Source: Pseudomonas inefficax
GTDB taxonomy: Bacteria; Pseudomonadota; Gammaproteobacteria; Pseudomonadales; Pseudomonadaceae
Direction: 5' to 3'
Length of the DNA: 64,000 nucleotides
Assembly: GCF_900277125.1 (NCBI RefSeq)
Contig: NZ_OPYN01000098.1
Span: forward strand, 27,328-91,327
Below the pieces are notes generated by a model. The model had not been told where the DNA came from. It did not search any database and saw nothing but the letters and a program-made list of their open reading frames with translations. Below, one piece after another: positions 34,653 through 43,035 of the stretch. Position 1 is the stretch's first letter. Every line of letters begins with the position of its first letter. A program made the translations under genes and the position numbers.

Positions 34653-34964
34653 ATGAAACACATGACTGCCCTGTTCACCGTAGCCGCCGCCCTTGCCTTG
34701 GGCGCCCATTCCGCCATCGCCAAGGATGTGCAGCCCGACGAAGTGGTCAAGCTGGTCAATGCCAAGACCGTCAAGTCGCTGGACGAGCTCAAGGCCGCCG
34801 CCGTGGCCAAGCACCCGGGTGCCACCGTCACCGACTCGGAGCTTGAAGACGAGTACGGCCGTTATGTCTACAAGGTCGAGCTGCGCGACACGCAGAACGT
34901 CGAATGGGACGTGGCGCTGGACGCCAAGACCGGTGAAGTGCTGAAGGACGAGCGGGACAACTGA
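34653..34964 (+). CDS. PepSY domain periplasmic protein 1
   Basis: 103 residues. A signal peptide (1-23, AHSAIA-K) precedes one PepSY domain: LDELKAAAVAKHPGATVTDSELEDEYGRYVYKVELRD, ending DVALDAKTGEVLKDE. PepSY modules are periplasmic regulators, often of peptidases or sensor proteins. It is followed with a one-base overlap (TGATG) by a second PepSY gene, then directly by a response regulator and a sensor kinase, so a part in that signalling system is likely. ATG 34653 follows GGAGAGAAGAACG. Confidence 0.9.
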   Translation: MKHMTALFTVAAALALGAHSAIAKDVQPDEVVKLVNAKTVKSLDELKAAAVAKHPGATVTDSELEDEYGRYVYKVELRDTQNVEWDVALDAKTGEVLKDERDN

Positions 34965-35278
34965 TGATCCACCTACTGCGGCCGGCGCGCTACCTCGCGC
35001 TGGCGCTGCTGGCCGTGTGTTCCCTGGCCGTTGCCCGCGACCTCGACCAGGACGAGGCCCTGGAACTACGCCAGAAGGGCGTCATCCTGCCGCTCGAGCA
35101 TCTGCTGGAAACCGCCCTGGGGCGTCACCCCGGGGCGCGCCTGCTGGAGGCCGAGCTGGAAGAAGACGACAATCGCTACGAATACGAAGTCGAGTTGCTG
35201 ACGGCTGAAGGCGTGGTGCGCGAGATCAAGCTCGACGCCAGCAGCGGTGCCCTGCTCAAAGACGAGGAAGACGACTGA
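34964..35278 (+). CDS. PepSY domain periplasmic protein 2
   Basis: 104 residues. A signal peptide (about 1-24, LAVCSLAVA) precedes a PepSY domain similar to that of the preceding protein: LPLEHLLETALGRHPGARLLEAELEEDDNRYEYEVELLTAEG, ending EIKLDASSGALLKDEEDD. The two are paralogues from a tandem duplication and both have acidic tails. The stop codon is immediately followed by the ATG of the response regulator. Confidence 0.9.
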   Translation: MIHLLRPARYLALALLAVCSLAVARDLDQDEALELRQKGVILPLEHLLETALGRHPGARLLEAELEEDDNRYEYEVELLTAEGVVREIKLDASSGALLKDEEDD

Positions 35279-35947
35279 ATGCGCCTGTTGCTTGTCGAGG
35301 ACAATGTACCGCTGGCCGATGAACTGACCGCCGCCCTGCAGCGCCAGGGCTACGCCGTGGACTGGCTGGCCGACGGCCGCGACGCGGTGTACCAGGGCCA
35401 GAGCGAACCCTACGACCTGATCATCCTGGACCTTGGCCTGCCGGGCCTGCCGGGCCTGGAGGTACTGGCCCAGTGGCGGGCCGCCGGCCTTGCCACGCCG
35501 GTGCTGATCCTTACTGCCCGTGGCTCGTGGGCCGAGCGTATCGAAGGGTTGAAGGCGGGGGCCGATGACTACCTGAGCAAACCCTTCCACCCCGAAGAAC
35601 TGCAGTTGCGCATTCAGGCGTTGTTGCGCCGTGCCCGTGGCCTGGCCAACCAGCCGACGCTGGAAGCGGCCGGCCTGCACCTTGACGAAAGCCGCCAGTG
35701 CGTGAGCCGTGACGGTGTGGACATCCAGCTGACCGCCGCCGAGTTCCGCCTGCTGCGCTATTTCATGCTGCATCCGCAGCAGATCCTGTCCAAGAGCCAC
35801 CTGGCCGAACACCTCTACGACGGTGAAACCGAGCGCGACTCCAACGTGCTGGAAGTGCACGTCAACCACTTGCGGCGCAAGCTGGGTCGCAGCGTCATCG
35901 AGACCCGCCGCGGGCAAGGCTACATCTATGCCGGGAGCGCTGCGTGA
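35279..35947 (+). CDS. OmpR/PhoP-family response regulator
   Basis: 222 residues. The receiver domain (1-115) has the acidic pocket ED at 7-8, the phosphorylation site Asp51 in [10 protein letters not shown], Thr in LTARG and Lys in LSKPF. The C-terminal winged-helix DNA-binding domain (about 125-218) ends with [13 protein letters not shown] and [11 protein letters not shown]. The gene overlaps the sensor kinase by four bases (GTGA). It closely resembles PhoP, but a true PhoP identity cannot be claimed from the sequence alone. Confidence 0.94.
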   Translation: MRLLLVEDNVPLADELTAALQRQGYAVDWLADGRDAVYQGQSEPYDLIILDLGLPGLPGLEVLAQWRAAGLATPVLILTARGSWAERIEGLKAGADDYLSKPFHPEELQLRIQALLRRARGLANQPTLEAAGLHLDESRQCVSRDGVDIQLTAAEFRLLRYFMLHPQQILSKSHLAEHLYDGETERDSNVLEVHVNHLRRKLGRSVIETRRGQGYIYAGSAA

Positions 35948-37263
35948 AGTCGATCCAGGCACGCCTGAGCCTGGGCCTGGTGGCGGTGCTGGTGGTAGTC
36001 GGCCTGGTGCTGGCGCAACTGACCCTGTGGTTGTTCGAGGTCGGCCTGCAGCGCTATCTGGAGAACGGCCTGCGCAAGGAAAGCGAAAACCTGCTGGTGG
36101 CCCTGGTGCGCGGGCCCTCGGGCCTGCAACTGGATGAGCGGCGTATCTCGGCTGCCTACCAGCGGCCGTTTTCTGGCTATTACTTCCGCATCGATTTCGA
36201 TAAAGGCACCTGGCGTTCCCGTTCGCTGTGGGATCTGGACATGCCCAAGCCTGCTGCGCCGGGGCTTTCCGACAGCCACGAACTCGGCCCGGAAGGCCAG
36301 CAACTGCTTGCCCTGCGTGCCGACTACCGGCGCCTGGGCCAGGACATCTCGATCAGCGTGGCACAGGATTATTCGCCGGTGCGCGAAGGTTTTCGGCGCC
36401 TGCAGCAGATCGGCCTGGGCATGGGCCTGGTGGCGCTGATCCTGGTGCTGGTGCTGCAGCGCATCACTGTGACCCGTTCGTTGCGGCCACTGGAGCGGGC
36501 ACGCCAGCAGATCGCCCAGTTGCAGCAGGGCCAGCGCTCGCAACTGGATGCCGAAGTGCCCAGCGAACTGGCGCCGCTGGTGGGACAGATCAACCACTTG
36601 CTGAGCCATACCGAAGACAGCCTGCGCCGCTCGCGCAATGCCTTGGGCAACCTGGGCCATGCACTGAAGACGCCGTTGGCGGTGTTGCTGAGCCTGGCCT
36701 CCAGCGAGCGCCTGAAGGACCTGCCGGATGTTCGCACGCAGATGCGCGAGCAGCTGGAGCAGATTCAGCAACGCCTGGCGCGTGAGCTGAACCGTGCGCG
36801 CCTGGCGGGGGATGCGCTGCCGGGGGCGCAGTTCGACTGCGACGTCGAACTGCCGGGGTTGCTGGGGACATTGGGCATGATTCATGGCGAGGGCCTGCTG
36901 CTGGCCAGGGATGTGCCGCCCGGGCTGCTGCTGCCGTGGGACCGCGAGGACTTCCTGGAGCTGCTCGGCAACTTGCTGGACAACGCCTGCAAGTGGGCCG
37001 ACAGCGAAGTGCGGCTGGGTATCGCGGCGAATGCCGAGGGCTACCAGGTGTGGGTCGATGATGATGGCCCCGGTATCCCCGAGGGCCAGCGGCAACAGGT
37101 ACTGGAGCGTGGTTCGCGGCTGGACGAGCAGGTGGCAGGGCATGGCCTGGGGTTGGGCATAGTGCGCGATATCGTCGAGGCCTGGGGCGGGCGCCTGGCA
37201 CTGCTGGATAGCCCCCTGGGTGGCTTGCGGGTGAGCATCGACCTGCCGCGCAAGGCTCGGTAA
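35944..37263 (+). CDS. Sensor histidine kinase, PhoQ-like H-box
   Basis: 439 residues from GTG 35944. Membrane helix 1 (about 8-30), a periplasmic sensor (about 31-155), helix 2 (about 157-177) and a HAMP-like linker precede the HisKA box [12 protein letters not shown], whose [10 protein letters not shown] form is characteristic of PhoQ-type kinases. ATP-binding N ([11 protein letters not shown]), G1 (DDDGPGIP) and G2 (GHGLGLGIV) boxes complete the catalytic domain. It pairs with the preceding regulator. The two PepSY proteins made from the same operon would face its periplasmic domain. Confidence 0.93.
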   Translation: MKSIQARLSLGLVAVLVVVGLVLAQLTLWLFEVGLQRYLENGLRKESENLLVALVRGPSGLQLDERRISAAYQRPFSGYYFRIDFDKGTWRSRSLWDLDMPKPAAPGLSDSHELGPEGQQLLALRADYRRLGQDISISVAQDYSPVREGFRRLQQIGLGMGLVALILVLVLQRITVTRSLRPLERARQQIAQLQQGQRSQLDAEVPSELAPLVGQINHLLSHTEDSLRRSRNALGNLGHALKTPLAVLLSLASSERLKDLPDVRTQMREQLEQIQQRLARELNRARLAGDALPGAQFDCDVELPGLLGTLGMIHGEGLLLARDVPPGLLLPWDREDFLELLGNLLDNACKWADSEVRLGIAANAEGYQVWVDDDGPGIPEGQRQQVLERGSRLDEQVAGHGLGLGIVRDIVEAWGGRLALLDSPLGGLRVSIDLPRKAR

Positions 37264-37272
37264 TACCGGGTC

Positions 37273-37359
37273 CCTGTGGGAGCGGGTTTACCCGCGAACA
37301 CCGGCGAAGCCGGTGCCATGCACCGTGTCGCATTCTTCGCGGGTGAACCCGCTCCCACA
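37273..37359. repeat. REP doublet (REPIN) 12, GGGTAAACCC family with conserved core
   Basis: Arms 37273-37298 and 37335-37359. The spacer contains ACACCGGCGAAGCCGGTG followed by CCATGCACCGTGT. Nearly the same spacer, inverted, occurs inside REPIN 14. Confidence 0.9.
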
Positions 37360-37401
37360 AGTTGCGCGGCCCGCTTGAGGAACTTGCTGGCCATATCACC
37401 A

Positions 37402-37418
37402 CTGCAAAAAAATTGCAG
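37402..37418. promoter_or_regulatory. Palindrome CTGCAA-N5-TTGCAG upstream of the HPP-CBS gene
   Basis: Perfect six-base half-sites around AAAAA. It overlaps a weak promoter (TTGCAG 37413-37418, 16 bases, TGAATT). The same half-sites flank the neighbouring LysR gene on its other side, at 39671-39684. Confidence 0.45.
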
Positions 37419-37476
37419 TACAGCCGCATTTTTTTGAATTAGCCCAATCTCACCCCACCCGGCAAAATTCCCCCAC

Positions 37477-37572
37477 GAAACCCTGCGGTTTCCATCTCTC
37501 CATGGACGGAGCCCCTTGTGATATTGCACTCGCAATACGAGGCCCAGGCCACCTCGGCAGGGCTTTCTTTTT
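37477..37572 (+). ncRNA. Structured leader or small RNA with T-run
   Basis: Perfect hairpin GAAACC/GGTTTC (37477-37482, 37487-37492, CTGC loop). Then AGCCC (37510-37514) pairs with GGGCT (37560-37564), enclosing two abutting hairpins TATTGC-ACTC-GCAATA (37522-37537) and CGAGG/CCTCG (37538-37556). TTTCTTTTT follows (37564-37572), 33 bases before the ATG. The shape is that of an attenuator, riboswitch or terminated small RNA. I do not recognise the class. Confidence 0.45.
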
Positions 37573-37604
37573 AATCAAAAAAACCAAAGATCTCGATTAC
37601 TTAC

Positions 37605-38759
37605 ATGTCTGCCTCGCGTTCCGAAAGTCGTCTGCAGCGGCTGTTGCCAGCGCCTTTGAATATTCCCCCCAAAGAATGGTTGCGTGCCGGTATCGGCGCG
37701 TTGTTCGGCCTGTTCCTAGCCGGCTGGCTGACCAGCATGGCCTATGGCCCCAGCATTGCCTTGCACCTGCTCGGCCCGCTTGCGGCATCGGCCGTGCTGG
37801 TGTTCGCCGTGCACTCCGGCCCGCTGGCCCAGCCCTGGCCGGTATTGGGCAGCTATGCCTTGGCCGGTGCGGTCGGCCTGGCCATGCGCCAGGGCTTCGG
37901 CCCGGAGCTGTGGGTGGCTGCTGCCGCCCTGGGTATCTCGATCCTGGTGATGTGCCTGCTGCGCTGCCTGCATCCACCCGGTGGTGGGGTGGCGGTAAGC
38001 GCAGTACTGGCCGACCCGGGGCTGAGCGCCATGGGCGACCACCTGCTGGAGCCGGTGCTGCTCAACGCGCTGATTCTGGTAACTGTGGCGATCTTCTACA
38101 ACCGCCTCACCGGCGTGCGTTACCCGAAAGGCGCGGTGCCGCGCAAGGACCTGCACCACACCCATGACCCGCTGCCCAGCGAACGGGTCGGCATTCGCGG
38201 AGAAGACCTGGACCAGGCCCTGGAGGAACTGGGCGAGTTCGTCGACGTCACCCGTGACGAACTGGAGCGCATCATCCTGGCCACCGAGCAACACGCCCTG
38301 CAGCGCAGCCTCGGCGGCATCACCGCGGCCTCGGTCATGTCCCGCGACGTGCAGTTCGCCACGCCCGACACCACTCTGGAGCAGGCCTGGAAACTGCTGA
38401 CCAGCCACCACCTGAAAACCCTGCCGGTGCTGCAGCAGGGCAAGCTGGTGGGCATTGTCAGCCTCAGCGACCTGGTCGGCCCGGCCATGCAGCGTGGCCA
38501 CTTCAGTTGGCGCGGGTTGTTCGGCCGCAAGGCGGTGCGCATGGAGCAGGTGATGAGCCGCCGGGTAATAAGCGTCAGCAGCCAGCACCCGCTGGAGCGT
38601 TTGCTGCCATTGCTGTGCGAACAGGGCCTGCATTGCCTGCCGGTGCTCGATGGCGACCAGTTGGTAGGGGTGATCACCCAGACCGACCTGATCGCCGGCC
38701 TCAAGCGCCAGCTGCTCAGCAAGGCCGAGGCTTCAGATAACCGGGTCCCAGCGTTGTGA
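37605..38759 (+). CDS. HPP family membrane protein with two CBS domains
   Basis: 384 residues. The HPP domain (about 20-165) has four membrane helices with MAYGPSIALHLLGPLAASAVLVFA and the family signature CLHPPGGGVA. A cytoplasmic linker leads to a CBS pair (about 240-375: ASVMSRDVQFATPD... LPVLQQGKLVGIVSLSDL; MEQVMSRRVISVSSQH... LPVLDGDQLVGVITQTDL) that senses adenine nucleotides. Some HPP proteins move nitrite, but substrate and role of the CBS-fused form are open. Its 3' end overlaps the convergent LysR gene by 27 bases. Confidence 0.9.
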   Translation: MSASRSESRLQRLLPAPLNIPPKEWLRAGIGALFGLFLAGWLTSMAYGPSIALHLLGPLAASAVLVFAVHSGPLAQPWPVLGSYALAGAVGLAMRQGFGPELWVAAAALGISILVMCLLRCLHPPGGGVAVSAVLADPGLSAMGDHLLEPVLLNALILVTVAIFYNRLTGVRYPKGAVPRKDLHHTHDPLPSERVGIRGEDLDQALEELGEFVDVTRDELERIILATEQHALQRSLGGITAASVMSRDVQFATPDTTLEQAWKLLTSHHLKTLPVLQQGKLVGIVSLSDLVGPAMQRGHFSWRGLFGRKAVRMEQVMSRRVISVSSQHPLERLLPLLCEQGLHCLPVLDGDQLVGVITQTDLIAGLKRQLLSKAEASDNRVPAL

Positions 38760-39599
38760 CCAGTCGCTGGCGCCAGCGGCCACCAGCCGGCGCAGGATCG
38801 CAAAAGCCTGTTGCAGGGCTTCGCTGTCGCGTTTGCGCGGGTACACCAGGAAGGTCGGGTAGGTGAACTCCGGCGCCTGCGGTACCCGCTCGAACACACC
38901 ACTGTCCAGATAGGCCTGCACCACCCGCGTGCGGAAGTAGCCACTGCCGCCCTGGTCGAGTATGAACTGCAAGGCCAGCGGGCCCAGGTTGAAGCTGAGC
39001 GCCGGGCGCGCGCAGTCGGGCAGGGCGGCATCGTGCTGGCGCCGGAAGGCCTCGCCCCAGTCGATATAGATGTACGGGTCCGGCTGGTCGACCCGCCGCA
39101 CACGGATCAGCTTCTCCTCCATCAACTGCTCCACCTGCAGGCCCGGGCCATAGGTAGGTTGATAGACCAGCGCGGCATCCAGCAGCCCCATCTCGACCTT
39201 GCGCAGCAGCGATTCGCCATCGCTCACCTCGCTGCGGATGGCATGGCTGGGCAGCTCGCGGTGCAGGGCGCTGACCCAGTCGAGCATCATCGGGTTGCCC
39301 AGGCTTACTTCACCACCCACGTGCAGCACCTGCTGGCAGCCTTCGGGCAGCGGCAGGTCGCGGCGCGCCGCCTCCCAGGTTTGCACCAGCTGGTTGGCAT
39401 AACTGACGAACGCTTCGCCGTCGCTGGTCAGGCTGGCACCGTTGCGGCTGCGCACGAACAGCTGGCAGCCCAGTTGCTGCTCCAGGCGCTGCACCCGCGC
39501 GGTGATCGCTGTCTGTGACACGAACAGGCGTTCGGCGGCGGCGACCAGGCTGCCGCAACGCACGATTTCCAGAAAGGTACGGGCCTGATCGATGTCCAT
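38733..39599 (-). CDS. LysR-type transcriptional regulator
   Basis: 288 residues. The N-terminal helix-turn-helix (about 3-60) reads DQARTFLEIVRCGSLVAAAERLFVSQTAITARVQRLE; a LysR substrate domain follows (about 88-285). It is divergent from prpE (180-base gap) and convergent with, and overlapping, the HPP-CBS gene, so both are candidate targets. A perfect palindrome CTGCAAATTTGCAG lies 72 bases before its start. The effector is unknown. Confidence 0.9.
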   Translation of the reverse strand: MDIDQARTFLEIVRCGSLVAAAERLFVSQTAITARVQRLEQQLGCQLFVRSRNGASLTSDGEAFVSYANQLVQTWEAARRDLPLPEGCQQVLHVGGEVSLGNPMMLDWVSALHRELPSHAIRSEVSDGESLLRKVEMGLLDAALVYQPTYGPGLQVEQLMEEKLIRVRRVDQPDPYIYIDWGEAFRRQHDAALPDCARPALSFNLGPLALQFILDQGGSGYFRTRVVQAYLDSGVFERVPQAPEFTYPTFLVYPRKRDSEALQQAFAILRRLVAAGASDWSQRWDPVI

Positions 39600-39670
39600 G
39601 AGCTGCTCGGTGGCGGAAGGGGTGGCCTATTCTAGAGGCTTTGCACCGTTGTGGGGCGTTTTTGCGTTGT

Positions 39671-39684
39671 CTGCAAATTTGCAG
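39671..39684. promoter_or_regulatory. Palindrome CTGCAAATTTGCAG between the LysR gene and prpE
   Basis: A perfect 14-base dyad in the divergent promoter region, well placed for a LysR recognition site acting on both genes. Confidence 0.5.
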
Positions 39685-39749
39685 GTCGGTTGTGACTTTA
39701 GTCCCATGGCGGCGCGGGCGTAGCGGTCCATACTCAAGTTTCGCCCTTC

Positions 39750-39760
39750 AATAACAACAA
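39750..39760 (+). promoter_or_regulatory. Candidate Hfq/Crc catabolite-repression (CA) motif in the prpE leader
   Basis: AATAACAACAA fits AAnAAnAAnAA, the Hfq-Crc target rule in Pseudomonas, 20 bases before the prpE ATG. Acyl-CoA synthetases are typical Crc targets. Confidence 0.5.
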
Positions 39761-39779
39761 GTACCGGGTTCCCTTCGAT

Positions 39780-41669
39780 ATGAGCTACCAGCACAGCTAC
39801 GCCCATTCCATTTCCGACCCTGCCGCTTTCTGGGCGGAACAGGCCGCGCACCTGGCCTGGCACCGCAAGCCTGCCCTCACCCTGCAAGACAACGCCGACG
39901 GCACCCACCGCTGGTTCGCCGATGGCCGCCTGAACAGCTGCTACCTGGCCCTCGATCACCAGATCGAGCAGGGCCGTGGCGAGCAGTTGGCGCTGATCTA
40001 CGATTCGCCGGTGACCGGCGTGCAGCAGGCCTACACCTACCACCAATTGCGTGACGAGGTGGCGCGCCTGGCCGGCTTGCTGCGCCAGCTGGGGGTGAAC
40101 AAGGGCGATGGCGTGATCATCTACATGCCGATGGTGCCGCAGGCGGCCATGGCCATGCTGGCCTGCGCACGGATTGGCGCGGTGCACTCGGTGGTGTTTG
40201 GTGGTTTTGCCGCCAACGAGCTGGCCCTGCGCATCGACGATGCCCGGCCGGCGCTGCTGCTGACGGCATCGTGCGGGCTGGAATTCGACCGGGTGATCGA
40301 ATACAAGCCGCTGGTAGACCGCGCCCTGCAACTGGCCCGGCACCAGCCGCGCAACGTGCTGGTGCTGCAGCGCCCGCAGGCGCGTGCCGAACTGCAGGCG
40401 GGCCGCGACCTGGACTGGCAGGCGGCATTGACCGGCGTCGAACCTGTGGCCCCGGTCGAGCTGGATGCGGGCGACCCGCTGTACATCATGTACACCTCGG
40501 GCACCACCGGCAAACCCAAGGGCATCGTGCGGGAAAACGGCGGCAATGCCGTGGCGCTGTGCTATGCCATGCGCCATATCTACGGCATGCAGGCCGGCGA
40601 TGTATGGTGGGGCATTTCTGACGTTGGCTGGGTGGTTGGCCATTCGCTGATCGTTTACGGGCCGTTGATGAGCGGCTGCACCACGGTGTTCTACGAAGGC
40701 AAGCCGATCCGCACCCCGGACGCCTCGGCCTACTGGCGGGTCGTGGAGCAATACAAGGTCAACGCGCTGTTCTGCGCACCCACCGCCATGCGTGCCATTC
40801 GCAAGGAAGACCCGGAGGGCGAGCTGATCCGCAAGCATGACCTGAGCTCGTTGCGCCAGCTGTTCCTGGCCGGGGAAAAACTCGATTCCAGCACCCACGA
40901 ATGGCTGGAACGGGTCAGTGGAAAGCCGGTGCACGACCATTGGTGGCAGACCGAGACCGGCTGGCCAGTCACCGCGCCCTGTGTGGGGCTGGAAGGCAGC
41001 GCGGCGAAGCCGGGGTCGAGCAACCGGGCGGTGCCGGGCTATCACGTGCGCGTGCTGGATGACGAGGGGCACCTGCTGGGGCCGAACCACCAGGGCTCGA
41101 TCGTCATCGCTCTGCCATTGCCGCCCGGGTGCAGCCAGACGCTGTGGGGCGACCACGAGCGTTACCTGCAGGCTTACCTGCGCACCTACCCGGGGTATTA
41201 CCACACTGGCGATGGTGGCTACCTTGACGATGACGGTTTCGTCTACATCATGGGGCGCACCGATGACGTCATCAACGTGTCCGGGCACCGGTTGTCCACC
41301 GGCGAGATGGAGGACCTGGTGGCGCGCCACCCGGCGGTGGCCGAGTGCGCGGTGATTGGCGTGCATGACGAGATCAAGGGGCAGGTGCCGTTGGCGCTGG
41401 TGGTGCTCAAGGACGGCGAGGGCATTGCCGAGGCTCAGCTGCTGGTGGAGCTGGTGGGCAGCGTGCGTGAGGAGATTGGTCCGTTGGCCTGCTTCAACCG
41501 GGTGCGCCTGGTCAAGCGCTTGCCCAAGACCCGCTCGGGGAAGATTCTGCGGGCGGTGCTGCGCAAGATTGCCGATGGGCAGGACTATGTGCCGCCTTCG
41601 ACCCTGGATGACCCGGCGGTGCTGGGCGAGATCGAGGTGGTGCTGGCGGATTTGCCCAGGGCGGGTTGA
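39780..41669 (+). CDS. prpE: Propionyl-CoA synthetase (acetyl-CoA synthetase family)
   Basis: 629 residues of the acyl-AMP-forming family. It activates propionate to propionyl-CoA, feeding the prp operon about 12 kb upstream. Motifs: YTSGTTGKPKGIV (P-loop, about 238-250), WWGISDVGWVVGHSLIVYGPL, HDHWWQTETGWP, GRTDDVINVSGHRLSTGEME and TRSGKILR with the catalytic Lys near the C-terminus. The N-terminus SYAHSISDPAAFWAEQA and overall length fit PrpE rather than Acs (about 650). The start at 39780 is the only good one. Physically separate from prpBCDF, which suggests separate control. Confidence 0.92.
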   Translation: MSYQHSYAHSISDPAAFWAEQAAHLAWHRKPALTLQDNADGTHRWFADGRLNSCYLALDHQIEQGRGEQLALIYDSPVTGVQQAYTYHQLRDEVARLAGLLRQLGVNKGDGVIIYMPMVPQAAMAMLACARIGAVHSVVFGGFAANELALRIDDARPALLLTASCGLEFDRVIEYKPLVDRALQLARHQPRNVLVLQRPQARAELQAGRDLDWQAALTGVEPVAPVELDAGDPLYIMYTSGTTGKPKGIVRENGGNAVALCYAMRHIYGMQAGDVWWGISDVGWVVGHSLIVYGPLMSGCTTVFYEGKPIRTPDASAYWRVVEQYKVNALFCAPTAMRAIRKEDPEGELIRKHDLSSLRQLFLAGEKLDSSTHEWLERVSGKPVHDHWWQTETGWPVTAPCVGLEGSAAKPGSSNRAVPGYHVRVLDDEGHLLGPNHQGSIVIALPLPPGCSQTLWGDHERYLQAYLRTYPGYYHTGDGGYLDDDGFVYIMGRTDDVINVSGHRLSTGEMEDLVARHPAVAECAVIGVHDEIKGQVPLALVVLKDGEGIAEAQLLVELVGSVREEIGPLACFNRVRLVKRLPKTRSGKILRAVLRKIADGQDYVPPSTLDDPAVLGEIEVVLADLPRAG

Positions 41670-41681
41670 TGTTTTGACTTT

Positions 41682-41781
41682 GCTGGCCTCTTCGCGGGCA
41701 TGCCCGCTCCCACAGGGATGTCGCAGGACTTGAAAACTGCGCAGCATCTGTGGGAGCGGGTTTACCCGCGAAGAGGCCGGC
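41682..41781. repeat. REP doublet (REPIN) 13
   Basis: Left arm 41682-41716 has core GCGGGCATGCCCGC, right arm 41748-41781 has GCGGGTTTACCCGC. Outer parts pair fully. Between convergent prpE and zapE. Confidence 0.9.
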
Positions 41782-41796
41782 CCAGCCAATGCAGTT

Positions 41797-42867
41797 CTAG
41801 GGGACTATCTGATGCAACTGCCCCAGCCGGCTGCGAGTACGCATCAGGTCGGCAAGCGGCCCACCCAGGCTTTCTTCCAGCGGACGCTTGCCGATCACCA
41901 GCACCTGCCGGTCCTGGTCATACAGTACATCCACCAGGTTGACGAAGCGCTGCTGCGCTGCCAGCGAACATTCCGACAAGTCATCCAGCCCATCGATGAT
42001 CCACTCATCGTACTGCCCGGCCAGCACCAAGTAGTCGATCACTGCCGTGGCCTTTTCACACAGGTCGTCAAAGCCCAGCATCACCCGCCGGCCATCGACG
42101 GCCAGTGCGCGCAGCGGGCGCTTGTTCACTTCCAGCATCACCGGCTGTTCATCCGGCACCTTGAGTGCCTGGCGCTGCGCCGCATTCCCCGGCCATACAT
42201 AGTGGCCCCGGGTAAAGCGCTGATGCTCGCGGTTGGCCGGGAGGCTGCGGAAATCGGTGTCACCACCCACTTCGAGCACTGTCATCGAGCTGTTGATCAG
42301 GCGGATCACCGGCAGGAAGCGCTCGTGGTACAGCGGATTGGGCAGCAACCCTTCGGGCGCATAGTTGGAGGTCACCAGCAAGAACACGCCACGGGCGAAC
42401 AGAGCATTGAACAAGCGGGTGAGCAACATGGCATCGCCAATGTCGTGCACATGGAACTCGTCGAAGCACAGCACCCGACAATCTCCCACCAGCTCGTCGA
42501 GGGCCGCGCCCAATGCGTCGTCCAGCGCCCGGTGGCGGTGCATGCCCTGGTGCAGGCGGGCAAAGAAGTCATGGAAGTGCAGGCGCCGCTTGGCCTGCAC
42601 CGGTACGGCCTGGAAAAAGCCATCGAGCAGCCAGCTCTTGCCGCGGCCCACCGAGCCGTACAGGTACAGACTGCGCGGCTGGCCTTGTTCGAGCTGCGCC
42701 AGTTGTTCGGCCATGCAGTGGATCACCCGGCGTTGGCCGTCGCTAAGCTGGTAGCCGCGGCTGTGCGCCTTGTCCTCGAACCAGCCGAGCAGTTCACTCT
42801 GGTTGGCGGCGGCGCCGAGCAGGCGCTGGCCAAGCTGGCGTAGCGGGGTGGGGATCCAGGCAGGCAA
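41797..42867 (-). CDS. zapE: Cell division protein ZapE (AFG1/YhcM-like ATPase)
   Basis: 356 residues. Walker A is GSVGRGKSWL (about residue 72), Walker B is VLCFDEFHVHDIGDAM, and sensor segments LLVTSNYAPEGL and DLSECSLAAQQRFVNLVD follow. This is the AFG1/ZapE AAA+ family: ZapE destabilises FtsZ polymers during constriction under stress. The start is TTG 42867, because AAGGAG lies eight bases upstream; a TTG two codons earlier is too close to that site. Confidence 0.9.
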   Translation of the reverse strand: MPAWIPTPLRQLGQRLLGAAANQSELLGWFEDKAHSRGYQLSDGQRRVIHCMAEQLAQLEQGQPRSLYLYGSVGRGKSWLLDGFFQAVPVQAKRRLHFHDFFARLHQGMHRHRALDDALGAALDELVGDCRVLCFDEFHVHDIGDAMLLTRLFNALFARGVFLLVTSNYAPEGLLPNPLYHERFLPVIRLINSSMTVLEVGGDTDFRSLPANREHQRFTRGHYVWPGNAAQRQALKVPDEQPVMLEVNKRPLRALAVDGRRVMLGFDDLCEKATAVIDYLVLAGQYDEWIIDGLDDLSECSLAAQQRFVNLVDVLYDQDRQVLVIGKRPLEESLGGPLADLMRTRSRLGQLHQIVP

Positions 42868-42933
42868 AAGCAAAGCTCCTTGGGTGAAGGGGTAGCGTGA
42901 CGGGGTAGCGTGCAGCTTGCCCGACAGCGGCCG

Positions 42934-42954
42934 TTTTGACTAATACAGAAAATG
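42934..42954 (+). promoter_or_regulatory. TTTTGACTAATACAGAAAA element upstream of the DUF1810 gene
   Basis: The words TTTTGRCTAATACA and following A-rich bases recur at 49433-49454 before the pilus operon, at a similar distance from the start codon (102 and 93 bases). Possible shared promoter or operator. Confidence 0.3.
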
Positions 42955-43035
42955 TGCGGCATTGATCGCCTGACGAGATAGGTTTGCCATGCAGGCGTAC
43001 AGTAAAGGCTGAACCAGAGCGAGGAGGGGGCGAGC

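Larger units (their letters stand above)
37264..37604. other. Leader region of the HPP-CBS gene
   Basis: 341 bases without a protein gene: REPIN 12 (37273-37359), an operator-like palindrome (37402-37418), a promoter-like AT-rich stretch (37413-37445) and a set of hairpins (37477-37572), each listed separately. Confidence 0.7.
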
